Below, piece by piece: positions 10,374 to 20,245 of a stretch of DNA of 34,778 nucleotides. This DNA comes from Tieghemiomyces parasiticus (Eukaryota; Kickxellomycota; Dimargaritomycetes; Dimargaritales; Dimargaritaceae): positions 1 to 34,778 of the forward strand of contig JANBPT010000457.1 in assembly GCA_027575765.1 (NCBI GenBank), in the 5' to 3' direction. Both the position numbers and the translations under genes were made by a program. The notes under the pieces were generated by a model. It ran no database searches. It was not told the DNA's origin and saw only the letters and a program-made list of their open reading frames with translations. Each line of letters opens with the position of its first letter. Position 1 is the stretch's first letter.

Positions 10374-13235
10374 ATGGGAATCACTGGCCTCCTCCCGCTG
10401 CTCAAGTCTATTCAAAAGCCATGCACGCTGAAAGACCTGGCTGGGTGCCGAGTGGCCGTCGACGCCTACGTGTGGCTCCATAAAGGTGCATTCAGCTGTG
10501 CGACCGAATTATGTATGAACCAGCCCACAGACAAGTAAGTGCAGCAGGCTCCCAGGAGGGGAGGGCAAGTGGTGCCCCATTTGATGTGCCTTTTGAGGTT
10601 AGAAAAGCTTACATAGGATATGTAATTGAGGCCTGCGTGATAGAAGCCTTTTTTTTTTTTACTACAACTGGCGGTATCGGATGGCCCACAATATCCCTAC
10701 CGGCTTTACCAGTACTTCGCCTATCTTGTCCCCGCTTTCTCTCACCTACCCCACCCACATTCGTCTACTACCACCCACTCCTACGCCGGCCTCCCCCCCA
10801 TTATTTTTTACTCGCAGGTTCGTCACATACTGCATGTTCTTCGTCAACATGCTCCGCCACCACGACATCAAACCTATCCTTGTCTTTGACGGTGGAGCCC
10901 TGCCGTCTAAACAGTGTACCGAGGATGACCGCCAGCGCAAACGTGATGCCGCTCTGGCTCGTGCCACGCAGCTCATGCGGGGTGGTCATCGCCGGGAGGC
11001 CGCCGAAGCCTTCCAAAAGTGTCTGGATATTACCCCAGAGATCGCCCATCAATTCATCAAAGTAAGCGTTTTGATATCGCTAATTGACTGTCGGACCGAT
11101 TCCTCGTGGCGAGGCCGCGCTGGGATTATATATATATATATATATACATATATATGCGCGCGCAAATCGAAACTGGCATTTAATCGGTATACATCGACAT
11201 TATTCCCGCTCCTTCACGTCACTTCAGCGCCTACGCCAGGAAAAGGTCGACTACATTGTCGCGCCCTACGAAGCAGACGCGCAACTGTACTACCTAGATA
11301 AGGCCGGTCTGGTCGATGCCGTGATCACCGAAGACTCCGACTTACTGGCGTTTGGCTGCCGGCGCATCATTTTCAAGCTTGACCGTAACGGCTGCGGCGT
11401 AGAGATTCGCGGTGCCGACCTCTCCAAAGTCCGAGACGGTAAGGCCGGACTTGACTTGACGCAATGGTCGCTAGACCGATTCCGCCAGATGTGCATCCTG
11501 TCCGGATGTGACTACCTTCCATCCATTCCGCGTATTGGCATCAAGACGGCCTACCAGCTGCTCAAGAAACACGGGCATATCAAGGCTGTACTGAAGACCT
11601 TGCGCCAGGAAGGCAAGTTCGAAGTACCTCCTGCGTATGAGGCCGAGTTTCGACGGGCCGAGTTAACGTTCATGCACCAGCGGGTTTATGATCCGTTCCG
11701 GGGCGTCGTAACCCCGTTGAACGCGCTGCCCGATGGAGCCGACGAGGCTGAGATGGATTACATTGGGCGGTAAGTATCGATGCGTATGTGTAGCTATTGT
11801 AATTACGATTTTGGTAGCTCGAAGATGGTTTTTGAATAGGTGGTCCCTACGTTCGCCAGAAAATACGAATGGCGAGGATACACTTATTGAGAGAGGGGAT
11901 AGTTACCATAACCCCATTCTTTTAACGACCATTCCCATACCCTACTTGCCGCATTTAGCGCCCTGGATAAAGAACTAGCCATGGGGATCGCCAGCGGCGA
12001 CATCAACCCGGTTACTCACCAGCCGTTTAACATCAGTCAGCCATCACCGGTTGCTGCCTTCTTTAGTCCGGTAAGATCCATCGTTTCCGTCTTGATACAC
12101 TTTAGCAAGATTTCGATACAAACCGGGCACTTTAGGGATACATGGCGGCCCTATTCGCTCTACTTTGGAAACTTACCCAACTCCTCTCCCTGCATCCATA
12201 TTTTTTTTTTCACTTCCTTTCCAACCGTTCCAGAATCCCAAGACCACCGCGGTGGTCACAGAGGTTTCGGTCACCCAGACCCGACTCACCCTTGCCACGC
12301 CGGCGCGGGCCGCCATGGTATCACGAAGTAAGTGGGGTTTTTTTTTGGATTTCACATTCATCTTAGTCACCATGTCCCTCCAAAGCCAAGCATACTCTTT
12401 ACCAGTTTTAGGTGACTTAAAATCATATGTACTGTAATATTCACCCCGTCTCTCTTACTCCCTCACTTCTTTAGCCTCCGCTAAAACCGCCGTCACTATC
12501 GACCTCCGGGAGTCGCCACCGCCCTCGCCCGTACCTTCGCCGGCCCCGCGGCCGACGCAGCCGGCGACTATGTCATCCGAGATCGTCACGGTCACGGCCG
12601 ACCGCAGCCGGTTCTTTGAGCGCAATCCGTCGTCCTTGACGACTCTGGCGGCGGACACCATTTCAAATCTGAGTGGTGGCTGCACCGGTGGCGACCAGTC
12701 CCATGTGCGTACAGGGTCCTTTGTCGCCAGCTCGCAGGATACCCTCGTCGCCGACGACCCGGCCAGCCAGCCCACCGCTTCGCAAGGCAGCCTTACTGGC
12801 GGTGGTAGTGGCTTCAGCTGGAGTCAGTCGTCTACCAATACCCTTGTCAACTCGCGACCCCCTTCCCGTACCTCGTCATCTTTCTTCGATCTTACGGGCA
12901 GCGGGCTCCAGTTGGATCACCGTGCCAACGATACCACTAAGGATTTCCTCCCCGTGTACCATATGCCCTTTCCCGGAGCCCGGCGGACCACCTCTGTAGC
13001 TTCGGGTAATAAGCGGCGACTTAGTGGTGGTGTAGTCATGGGCACCACTGGCATTAGGTTGTTTGAGTACGATGACGACGATGAAGTTCGGGACGATGAT
13101 GTCGAGAAAGCCACGCCCAGCTCGCCCCTCGTGTCGCCGCGATTGTGTGCTGCAGGCCGACTGGCACCGACGGTGTTTCCGTTGCCACTGACCGCTAGCC
13201 CCGACAAAATGAAACGACCGCGGTGTTCCGACTAG
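10374..13235 (+). CDS. EXO1: Exonuclease 1 (Rad2/FEN family 5'-3' nuclease), 637 residues
   Basis: Six exons: 10374-10534, 10818-11061, 11228-11769, 11959-12070, 12234-12327, 12475-13235. Donors are GTAAGT (three), GTAAGC and GTAAGA, and all phases fit. The enzyme removes 5' nucleotides from duplex DNA and 5' flaps in mismatch repair, double-strand break resection and recombination, in the nucleus. The N-terminal MGITGLLPLL, the XPG-N block, and metal ligands Asp30, Asp78 (VFDG), Glu150 and Asp152 (YEAD), Asp171 and Asp173 (TEDSD) fall at the human numbering; Asp230 (SGCDY) corresponds to human Asp225. A helix-hairpin-helix follows (PRIGIKTAYQLLKKHG). The C-terminal third is disordered and holds RSRFF at 428-432, matching the Mlh1-interacting (MIP) box consensus (R/K)S(K/R)(Y/F)F, and a basic tail (KMKRPR) that may be a nuclear signal. 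It is shorter than yeast (702) or human (846) Exo1, mostly in the tail. Confidence 0.95.
11127..11163. repeat. Alternating TA then GC tract in EXO1 intron 2
   Basis: A run of TA dinucleotides, interrupted once by C, passes directly into GCGCGCGC. The whole tract alternates purine and pyrimidine. It lies inside the 166-nt intron 11062-11227, clear of both splice sites. Confidence 0.85.
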
Positions 13236-15030
13236 GATGACGGGCTGGTAAGTGGGTAAAGGAAGTGTACAAGCATGGGGACTGTTGTGCATTAACCCGA
13301 TATCCTAGATTTTACACACATACACACCCCGTCCCCACATACCCCTATAAAGCTATACACTATCTCGTCTCGGGTGGGATGACCCTGAAATGACAGCTAC
13401 ATGGGTTGATTGAGCGACGGAACAGTCACTGCTATGTGACCATCATTGGGTAAGCTGATAGTAGCTTAGCGTGGGCCTAATTCTCTAAGGTGGGAAAAAT
13501 ACGTTACAAGGCGCCCTAACGTTAGAGGATGGGATACAGGAGAAGCTCATCTTTGGCGCCTTCCCCCCCCCCCCTGAAATTACGCCATTGTCGCCGGATT
13601 TCCACCAGGAGTGATGTGGCGCTCGAGGACCAGAAAGCCTAACCCTCGTTAGCTGACAGAATGGACCGCGGGGCAAGGGGCCTAACATTGGGTGAGTCGC
13701 AGGACGTTCCGTGATGTATACGATATGGAGGGGACTGGGACCCCTTTTATACGGTGAATAGGTCGATATTGGCTGGGGAGTTGGGTGAAGGGGGACGGCG
13801 GATCCGCAACGCCTGGTCATAGGGGTTTAAGCCAGATACCCCGGCTGGCCAATGCAGGCCGCGGCGACGACTCCAAAGCCCCGCGCCCTGGTGGGCTATT
13901 CCGCTCTACAGACCAAGTTACCGTGGGTCACGCCGGAACCCCCTCCCCCACCACCACCGTCACAAAGCACTCGGCAGCTGCCCTGGGTCTCAGGCTGCCT
14001 TGGCACAAGCCCGCCTAGCCTCGCTACCCTGGGCTACTATCGACCGCAACGGAGGGGGGGCGAGTCACAAATCGTAGCGCCTGTTGTTACTCTGTGCTTG
14101 GTCTGGCAGTGGGATGCAACCAAGGGAGGAAACAATCAGTGCCTCACGGCGGCCCCTCCACTGGCCTTTGGAGGAGGTGGTGGGCATGTATGCAGGGAGG
14201 TGATGGGAGCTATAGCTTGGCGCTAGGTTGTTCGGCACGCACCCACTACTGCGGAGCGCCGTTGCGCACCTCCCTCTGTGATTAAGCCTTTGAATGTAGT
14301 ATTAATCCAGGCCCATCCAGCGGCCCCTCGCCCGCTCCGCTACCCTTGGGCCCCTAGCTTTCCCGCTGTGTTCGCCCTTTCCAGTCCTCGGTTCCATTCC
14401 AAACTTCCTCTCCGCTCACAACTCCTCCACTACTCCATTCCCTTTCCCTTTGACTCGTTTCACCTGGCCCCACCCCTTAGGTGCACTCCAGCCACCAAGC
14501 CATACAACAAAGTGCCTCCTCCATGTCGCGTGCCTTCCCTCCCTCCCATTTATAACCATCCCCGCCATCGGGTTGACCCCATCCTCTTTGACGGCGTGGT
14601 TTCCTTCACAGCCTCGCCTGCCTTCATAGCTGACTTCCCCGTCAGCGCTGCGCCACTTCTTTCCATCGTCGCATTTTCCCCTCTGCTGCCCGACTGCGCT
14701 GCATCCCATTGGCTTTGAACCCGTATAACTAGACCTCGGATTTACCCTTCTCCTCCTGCAGACCAGTCTCGCTCATTCACTAACCGCTGGACCCGGTACC
14801 TGCCTTGTACCTCTACCTATTGCCGTCTTCCCCCACCTTGTCTCATTCTACTCCAACTCCTCGCTCGTGTGCTCTCTCTTCGGCGCCACCGGCCCCTCTC
14901 CCCATCCCTTAGATTGCGTCGCTCCGCTCGCCCACCCATGCCCCGCCGGTCACCTCCGTCTCACCCATCCCGCCCCTCTCGTCCACTCTCCCCCTCCGCC
15001 ATACCGACGTTTGCGTCACTTACCAACAAT
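13236..15030. other. Intergenic region between EXO1 and the Ariadne gene
   Basis: No gene is supported. It contains a C12 run at 13563-13574 and, at 13850-14050, a proline-rich plus-strand frame with a repeated LPWV that has no other support. From about 14300 to 15030 the plus strand is very pyrimidine-rich, like the leaders of other genes here, and probably holds the promoter and 5' leader of the Ariadne gene. Confidence 0.55.
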
Positions 15031-16788
15031 ATGGCCGGGAACGACATTTTCGACTCATACCACTACAGTGACGACATGGACTATGAACTGTCGTCACCGG
15101 CCTACGGTACCGATTCCGAGGGCGAACCGCCGAGCGGCGACCCGGAAGACGAGGACTTTTACGATGACGATACCAACAACTACTTCACGACCACCAACCC
15201 TAAGGATGAGCGCAGGTTCTCGGAGGTTGAGTACCAGGTGCACGGCATGGACGACCTGGTGCGTATTCAGAAAACCGAGGCTGACAAGGTGGGATCCATC
15301 TTTGGCCTGTCTTTGACCCACGCCACCATGATGCTGCGGAGTATGCGCTGGAACAAGGACCGGTTCCTGGAACGTTATACAGAAGATCCTGAGCGGGTCC
15401 AGCGTGCCGCTGGCATCGCCGACGTGGACCCCGAGGCCGCACGGTCCCTGGCACCACCCGTGCGTGACTATTTTGAGCGCTTCAGTGCCCCCCTGGCCTC
15501 CGCTGCCGTCGACAATGAAGGAGAGAAGGCCGACGTACCTGATGCCGCGCCCGGTCTTCCCGTCGACCCAATCTTCATTGCCCATGACGACCTATCCCTG
15601 GAGGCCCAAAGTAAGCGGGCGCGGACCGAGCTGCGTGCCGACACCCTATGTGAAATTTGCTTTAGCAACGAACCGGACACGCCTCTATACGCCCTGGCGT
15701 GCGGGCACTGGTTCTGCGTGGTGTGCTACCACGAATACCTCGGTCATAAGGTCCGGGACGAGGGCCTGCTGACGCGGATACAATGTCCAACGGCCAAGTG
15801 CCCCAACGCGGTGGATGAGCCCTCGGTCGAGATGCTGGTGAGCCCACGGGACTTCCAGCGGTATCAGCGCCTACTCCTCCGATCGTTCGTAGACGATAAC
15901 GACGTAATGCGCTGGTGCCCGGCGCCGGATTGCACGTATGTGGTGGAGTGCCATACGCCACAGTCGGCGCTAACCTCGACGGTACCTACCGTGCGGTGCC
16001 GGTGCGGCCACGCCTTCTGCTTCGGTTGTGGCGGGGGCGATCACCAGCCATGCATCTGCGCGTTGGCTAAGATGTGGATCAAAAAATGCACGGACGACTC
16101 GGAAACGTCGTCGTGGATCGATGTGCATACCAAGGTGTGCGTCAAGTGCCGGGCGGTGATCGAGAAGAACGGCGGGTGCAACCACATGACGTGTCGCAAG
16201 TGTGGGCACGAGTTTTGCTGGGTATGCATGGGGTCATGGGTCGAACACGGACGGTCGTACTACAACTGCAACCGATACAGCGAGAAGAGCAGCCAGGAGG
16301 CCCGCCAGTTCCAGACCAAATCGCGGGCGACTCTCAAGCGGTATCTGCACTACTACGAGCGGTACCACAACCACGAGCTCAGCGCGCGCCTGGACCACCA
16401 GCTGTACCTCCAGACCGAAAAGAAGATGCTCAAGCTCCAGCAGGCCTCAGACCTATCATGGATCGAGGTACAGTTCCTACGCGACGCGGTGGACACGGTG
16501 GTGCAGTGCCGCGAGACTCTCAAGTGGACCTACGCCTTCGCGTTCTATTTGGTTCGCAACAACGTGACGGAGTTGTTTGAGGATAACCAGCGCGACCTTG
16601 AGATGGCCACGGAACAGCTCAGTGGGCTGCTCGAGTCTAATCTTGACCCCCAGGCCACCCCGAGTTTCCGCCAGAAAGTGCTGGACAAGACCTCCTACGT
16701 TGCTGCCCGCCGCCAGGTCGTCCTCGAAGACACCGCCCGGGGACTCAGCGAGGACCGATGGGAATTCAACGTATCTCTGACCGATTAA
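15031..16788 (+). CDS. Ariadne-type RBR E3 ubiquitin ligase, 585 residues
   Basis: A single exon, unusual beside its intron-rich neighbours. RBR ligases take ubiquitin from an E2 (UbcH7 type) onto a RING2 cysteine and then onto substrate; Ariadne members work with neddylated cullin-RING ligases. An acidic N-terminus (1-60) as in ARIH1 is followed by a UBA-like segment (about 66-128). RING1 starts at Cys207 and Cys210 (CEIC) with Cys224, His226, Cys229 and Cys232. The IBR zinc ligands lie around 296-341. RING2 is at about 370-400 with the catalytic Cys383 in GGCNHMTC, followed by CGHEFCWVC. The C-terminal helical Ariadne domain (about 420-580), autoinhibitory in ARIH1, is complete. The frame is open upstream to 14869 without an ATG, so the ATG at 15031 (AAT-ATG-G) is chosen, and the protein then begins with the family's acidic stretch. 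Human ARIH1 is 557 residues. Confidence 0.95.
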   Translation: MAGNDIFDSYHYSDDMDYELSSPAYGTDSEGEPPSGDPEDEDFYDDDTNNYFTTTNPKDERRFSEVEYQVHGMDDLVRIQKTEADKVGSIFGLSLTHATMMLRSMRWNKDRFLERYTEDPERVQRAAGIADVDPEAARSLAPPVRDYFERFSAPLASAAVDNEGEKADVPDAAPGLPVDPIFIAHDDLSLEAQSKRARTELRADTLCEICFSNEPDTPLYALACGHWFCVVCYHEYLGHKVRDEGLLTRIQCPTAKCPNAVDEPSVEMLVSPRDFQRYQRLLLRSFVDDNDVMRWCPAPDCTYVVECHTPQSALTSTVPTVRCRCGHAFCFGCGGGDHQPCICALAKMWIKKCTDDSETSSWIDVHTKVCVKCRAVIEKNGGCNHMTCRKCGHEFCWVCMGSWVEHGRSYYNCNRYSEKSSQEARQFQTKSRATLKRYLHYYERYHNHELSARLDHQLYLQTEKKMLKLQQASDLSWIEVQFLRDAVDTVVQCRETLKWTYAFAFYLVRNNVTELFEDNQRDLEMATEQLSGLLESNLDPQATPSFRQKVLDKTSYVAARRQVVLEDTARGLSEDRWEFNVSLTD

Positions 16789-17228
16789 GGGGTGCCTTAG
16801 CCGGCGTCTGGTTTCTGCCGACTTCACTTGCCGTTCCGCGTCTGGTCGTGTTTGCCCCCGATTTCTTTCGTCGACTTTGACCACCATCTTCCATTGCCCT
16901 CCCCCGTCTGCACTCGTTTCCCACACCATGTAATTCATGCTACTCCAACACCTTCGCTGCCGATTCCTCTGCTTCTGTTCCTGACTTTCAGTAAATGACT
17001 CTCCTTTCTTTGTTGGTTCGATCTGTGTTGGCAACATTGGGTTGAAGACGTTGGTGGATGATGGTGTTCTACAATTTATCCCTCTCGAGGATAAAATCAT
17101 AATTCGATGGCCTCGGTAATGATAGCATAGAATACATTAACGTGGAAGGCGGTTACGGTTTGCTGGACGTCATTGATACATAACGGTGTATTGGCGCGGT
17201 ATGGCTTTGTGAATTGCCTATGCAGTGC
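16789..17228. other. Convergent intergenic region
   Basis: The 3' regions of the Ariadne gene (+) and the peptidyl-tRNA hydrolase gene (-) face each other here. Pyrimidine-rich on the plus strand at first, then AT-richer; no further gene is seen. Confidence 0.6.
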
Positions 17229-17804
17229 TCAGTAGAGCTTGAGATGGCCGGTGACCTGGTTGATCACGTCGACGGGGCCGGGACCGATACCCAATACGGT
17301 ACGGGACCCAGCAGCGATCTGGGTCCGTCCGGCATCCTGCACGAAGTAGGTGGTCAGCCCGAGTGACTCGGCGCAGGCCTGCAACTCCTGCATCGCCTCT
17401 TCGCTCTCACCCTTCAGCGTGATCTTGGCCTGGCCGGCGTACTCCCAGGCCCGCAACGCCCGGGGGTTCTGTCGACGGGCCCGCTTGTAGCATCCCAACG
17501 TGGCGTGGCAGCACTGCGCGGCAACCTTACCCTTAGTCATGCCGAGATCTTTCTGAATTACCAGGGCCAGCTTGCAGTCCTCAGCTGGCACGTCGTCGTC
17601 GTCGGAGTGATCCTGCAGGTCGCTATCCGCCCCGGAATCGTCGGAGGCCTGCCCAGCCTGAGGAGCCCGGGAGGGCTGGGCCGCGTGATGGCGACCCGTT
17701 CGACCGTAGATGTAGCCACAGAAGACGCCTGCGACCGCCATGGCGAGGAGTTGGATCAGGTGGAGGCTGATCCCCTCGGATGCGAGACGGTGGGTGTCAT
17801 CCAT
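17229..17804 (-). CDS. Peptidyl-tRNA hydrolase 2 (PTH2/Bit1), 191 residues
   Basis: A single exon. The enzyme cleaves the ester bond of peptidyl-tRNA released from stalled ribosomes, recycling tRNA. The PTH2 fold covers about residues 76-191 with the family blocks KLALVIQKDLGMTKGKVAAQ, CCHATLGCYK, EYAGQAKITLK, VQDAGRTQIAAGSRTVLGIG, PGPVDVINQVTGHLKLY. Lys91, His100 and Asp157 sit at the conserved active-site positions. The N-terminus has a hydrophobic helix (about 13-33) followed by an acidic linker, as in human PTRH2, which is anchored in the outer mitochondrial membrane; that location is inferred. The frame extends upstream to 17873, but only with a TTG there, so the first ATG at 17804 is the start. 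A mariner relic lies about 300 bp upstream. Confidence 0.95.
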   Translation of the reverse strand: MDDTHRLASEGISLHLIQLLAMAVAGVFCGYIYGRTGRHHAAQPSRAPQAGQASDDSGADSDLQDHSDDDDVPAEDCKLALVIQKDLGMTKGKVAAQCCHATLGCYKRARRQNPRALRAWEYAGQAKITLKGESEEAMQELQACAESLGLTTYFVQDAGRTQIAAGSRTVLGIGPGPVDVINQVTGHLKLY

Positions 17805-18101
17805 CGAGCCGGGAAATGAGAGGTCGAGCAGGTCAAGGTACAGGACGAGACGTTCGCTTATACTTTGGGCCAAAGTCAGAGGTATGCAGAACTACTGAAG
17901 GGAGTAAATGTCAAGCGATGCGAAGGACGGTCAAATGGATACGGGCGAATGGAATCGAGACGGTATGGAGAGGGTGAAGTTCGACTGAGAGGTCGGGGTG
18001 GTTCTGGCAGTGGCAACCCTTGTCCCGACGTTTACACGTGACGCGTGGCACGGACCAAGGTGATAGTGGGGTAGAGCGGACGGTATTCGAAGTCACAGGC
18101 T
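17805..18101. other. Upstream region of the peptidyl-tRNA hydrolase gene
   Basis: A short promoter and leader region on the minus strand, ended by the candidate end of the mariner relic. No clear TATA box is seen close to the start codon. Confidence 0.5.
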
Positions 18102-18153
18102 TATAGGCAGCAGTAAATAGAAGGTCCATAAAATCCACATTTCCCCCAAAAAA

Positions 18154-19331
18154 TCAATGGTTTTCATTAAAAATAATTATCATCACATTCGTATCACCCG
18201 GCGAGCCCTCTCTCCAGTTATCAAGGCAGGGTCTAAAGTCATCCGGTTTGTGCACAGTGAGCTCCGATTTCCGGGTGTCCCCAACGGCCTCCAGCGTTGT
18301 CCATTTCTTACCGCGTAGCCGCCATTCGACACCCCTGGACGGCCAGAAGTTGCAGTGGGGGGGCAGATCACAGCCATAGAGAGGGGCCAAAAGAAGTTTG
18401 ATTCTGGCGCCAGAAATGCAGATTTGGGTAGCTGCGATGCAATGTGGCGGTGAATTATGATGTTAGAGCTGCGGAGGGTGATGGCCCAGGTTTCCATGTG
18501 CCTTTGCCCAGGCTAGGAGCATGAGCCTTTGCCTGTACGTTACATAGGGTTTTGTGGGGACCTTGAAACCAGGGTGATTTGGCACTCAGGTGTAACAGGT
18601 CACACCTGGTGATAAAAAAAAAGGTCAGCATCACCCTGGGTGTGGTATGGCCTCAGTGGGTCTCAGTTGGGTCAGGGCCAGCAGGTGGATCATAAAGGTA
18701 CACCCAGATCTCAGCACCCGTGATAATGGAGTCCAACAAGTAGTCACTGGCCCCGTCGAACTCCTCCAGTAAATTGGTGGGCAAAGCATACCCACTGGTG
18801 GTACTGGTCATCAGTGAGATCATGGGGGACTCAACGGTTGAAGTAGCTGTGCAACCCCAGGTCCCTGTGCAGGTCTCTGCGCATGGTACCAGGGGAAGTG
18901 TGGCAGGCCCAAGCCAGCTGCTCAGCAGTCAGTTGAGGGTCTTCTTTTAGCCATTTCAGGATCATGTCCCCATAAAATCCATCAAGGCTGTCTGATGGGT
19001 GGCCAGAACAAGACTCATCTGCAAAAGAGTGGCGACCTGTGCGAAAGCGAGCCAGCCACCTGTAGATGGTGGTGCAGCTGGAGGCAGCTGGGTCCAGCTT
19101 GGAAGTCTAAACTCTAAGAATATCATCGGCCTCGCAGCCCTCTAGATAGTAATTATAAATAAGTACCTGTCCATCACGCCTGGTTATTTTGAGTGGAGGG
19201 GGGGGGGGTTTAAAAAGTAGACCTGAATGGTTAAAAAAAGTGAGGTGTGAAGTCAGAAATGGTTCAACCCTGGGATAGTTTATACTAATCAACTCGGAAT
19301 CATTGACTCTTCTAGGTTTCATTTGAACCAC
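18154..19331 (-). pseudogene. Broken mariner transposase
   Basis: Read from 19331 downwards, the protein order of mariner transposases is recovered in pieces. First an N-terminal helix-turn-helix (QVLIYNYYLEGCEADDI), then TTIYRWLARFRTG with DESCSGHPSD. A second DNA-binding helix region has LTAEQLA and GTMRRDLHRDLGL, then VPHDLTDDQYHQ; the family has WVPHEL here. Next comes LLEEFDG, IITGAEIWVYLYDPP and RVMLTFFF, and finally a C-terminal piece with WRLRGKKWTTLEAV near 18330-18280. Lesions: TAG at 19109-19107, TGA at 18833-18831 where family members have Trp, a frameshift between about 18800 and 18770, and another TGA after ETH near 18655. The first catalytic Asp of the DDD triad (family TGDE) is Ala, codon GCT at 18715-18713. 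It cannot make an active enzyme. Confidence 0.85.
18569..18639. repeat. Nested inverted repeat inside the mariner relic
   Basis: An outer 9-bp stem (CCAGGGTGA at 18569-18577 with TCACCCTGG at 18631-18639) encloses an inner 7-bp stem (CAGGTGT at 18587-18593 with ACACCTG at 18602-18608). An A-run lies in the loop region. It sits in the middle of the transposase relic, not at a terminus. Confidence 0.7.
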
Positions 19332-19384
19332 TGTGATCCGAGGCCTCCAGCTTAAAATTATTCGATGATTTTGTGATACCTATA

Positions 19385-19994
19385 TATTATGTAAGGCGGG
19401 AAAATTACCGAGACGAGCAAAGTACTCTAGTGGTGAGTTAATGCCCACGGTTGGCATCCCCAAGGCGTTCCATTTTGAGCGGAACGGGGCATGAGAAATG
19501 TTGCATAACTACCAGTGAAGGTCAAGAGAGTTAATTTTACTGACATCGAGCATCATATGCAGCAATAGTTTGGGGCGTATATATAGTCTTTGGCGGCAGG
19601 GTTATGCTTAGAAACCGACTACTGATCGACTGGTACGAGACTCCGACCAATAACCTGGTAGTAGTGGCAATTGGCAAGATTAATTACCAGATACGGTTGA
19701 GCCAGCGGACCTACCAAGGTAGTCCCGCACGTTACCTCTACTAGCGACACGTTGTTGATCACAGCAGGTGGTTTATTAGGTAGTAGAGGACACGTGAGTG
19801 ACATATTTAGCATAGCAGAAGGGAAAGAGGCAGGCAGGGTCGATGTTCCTAGGGAGTGGCCAGAAGCATGATGCCCGTCCGGCCTATGGTGGCACCAGTC
19901 GGAATCTCAAGGATTACAGGGGAGGGATACTACAGGCGAGATTAGGCCAGGGTTGGAATAGGATACAGCTCCAGGCGGGAAGGAACTGCGCCGT
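19385..19994. other. Intergenic region between mariner relic and secreted peptide gene
   Basis: No gene is recognised. A 64-codon ATG-started frame on the minus strand (19619-19813) has mixed codon use and no family match. A TATATATA stretch occurs near 19578. Confidence 0.5.
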
Positions 19995-20147
19995 TTAAGG
20001 CCAGCGGCCACCCCAGCCAAGGCCGCTGGTGGGCATGGTGCCACCGCTACCACCGCCGAGCTGGCGCTTGGCCTTTTCGGCGGGCTGGGCAGAGACGGCG
20101 ACGACGGCCACGATGGCGGCGATGATGGCGAGACGGAAGGAAACCAT
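19995..20147 (-). CDS. Small secreted peptide precursor with Kex2-type site, 50 residues
   Basis: The frame is open upstream to a GTG at 20234, but the first ATG is at 20147 (CACC-ATG-G). The product starts MVSFRLAIIAAIVAVVAVSA, a classic signal peptide with a likely cleavage after Ala20, followed by QPAEKAKR. Lys27-Arg28 is a dibasic site of the kind cut by the Golgi protease Kex2. Cutting there would leave a 22-residue Gly/Trp-rich peptide that begins QLGGGSGG and ends GLGWGGRWP. Codons are nearly all C- or G-ending (ATC, GCC, GTC, AAG), as in the GAPDH gene, which suggests high expression. A TATA box lies about 95 bp upstream. Signal-dibasic-peptide is the layout of fungal alpha-type pheromone precursors and other processed peptides, but there is only one copy of the peptide and no family match, so its role is unknown. 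Confidence 0.7.
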   Translation of the reverse strand: MVSFRLAIIAAIVAVVAVSAQPAEKAKRQLGGGSGGTMPTSGLGWGGRWP

Positions 20148-20237
20148 GGTGACGACGGGTGGAGGGGGCGTTGCTGGGCAGTTGGTGGCGAAGGTAATTG
20201 GATTGCTGGTTATAATGAAGTGGGCGAACTGCACGAC

Positions 20238-20245
20238 TTTTTATA
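20238..20245 (-). promoter_or_regulatory. TATA box of the secreted peptide gene
   Basis: On the minus strand the sequence reads GGGATATAAAAAGTCG, with TATAAAAA at 20245-20238, about 95 bp before the ATG at 20147. It is the best TATA match in the window. Confidence 0.7.

Larger units (their letters stand above)
18102..19384 (-). mobile_element. Decayed mariner-family transposon (about 1.28 kb)
   Basis: The ends are proposed from two 17-bp sequences in inverted orientation: TATAGGCAGCAGTAAAT at 18102-18118, and the complement of 19368-19384, TATAGGTATCACAAAAT, matching at 13 of 17 positions and starting in TA, the target site of this superfamily. The span of 1.28 kb is the usual size of mariner elements, and a broken transposase fills the space between. 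The TIR assignment is tentative; the transposase similarity is the stronger evidence. Confidence 0.6.

Noticed and set aside
13852..14226. Proline-rich plus-strand frame with repeated LPWV
   Set aside because: It starts without promoter support, has low-complexity composition and no family match; the repeat is only two short copies.
16990..17030. GGTTCGATC resembling a tRNA T-loop
   Set aside because: No acceptor, D-arm or anticodon stem can be formed around it.
17805..17873. In-frame upstream extension of the peptidyl-tRNA hydrolase gene
   Set aside because: It begins with TTG and is pyrimidine-rich like a leader; the first ATG at 17804 gives a normal family N-terminus.
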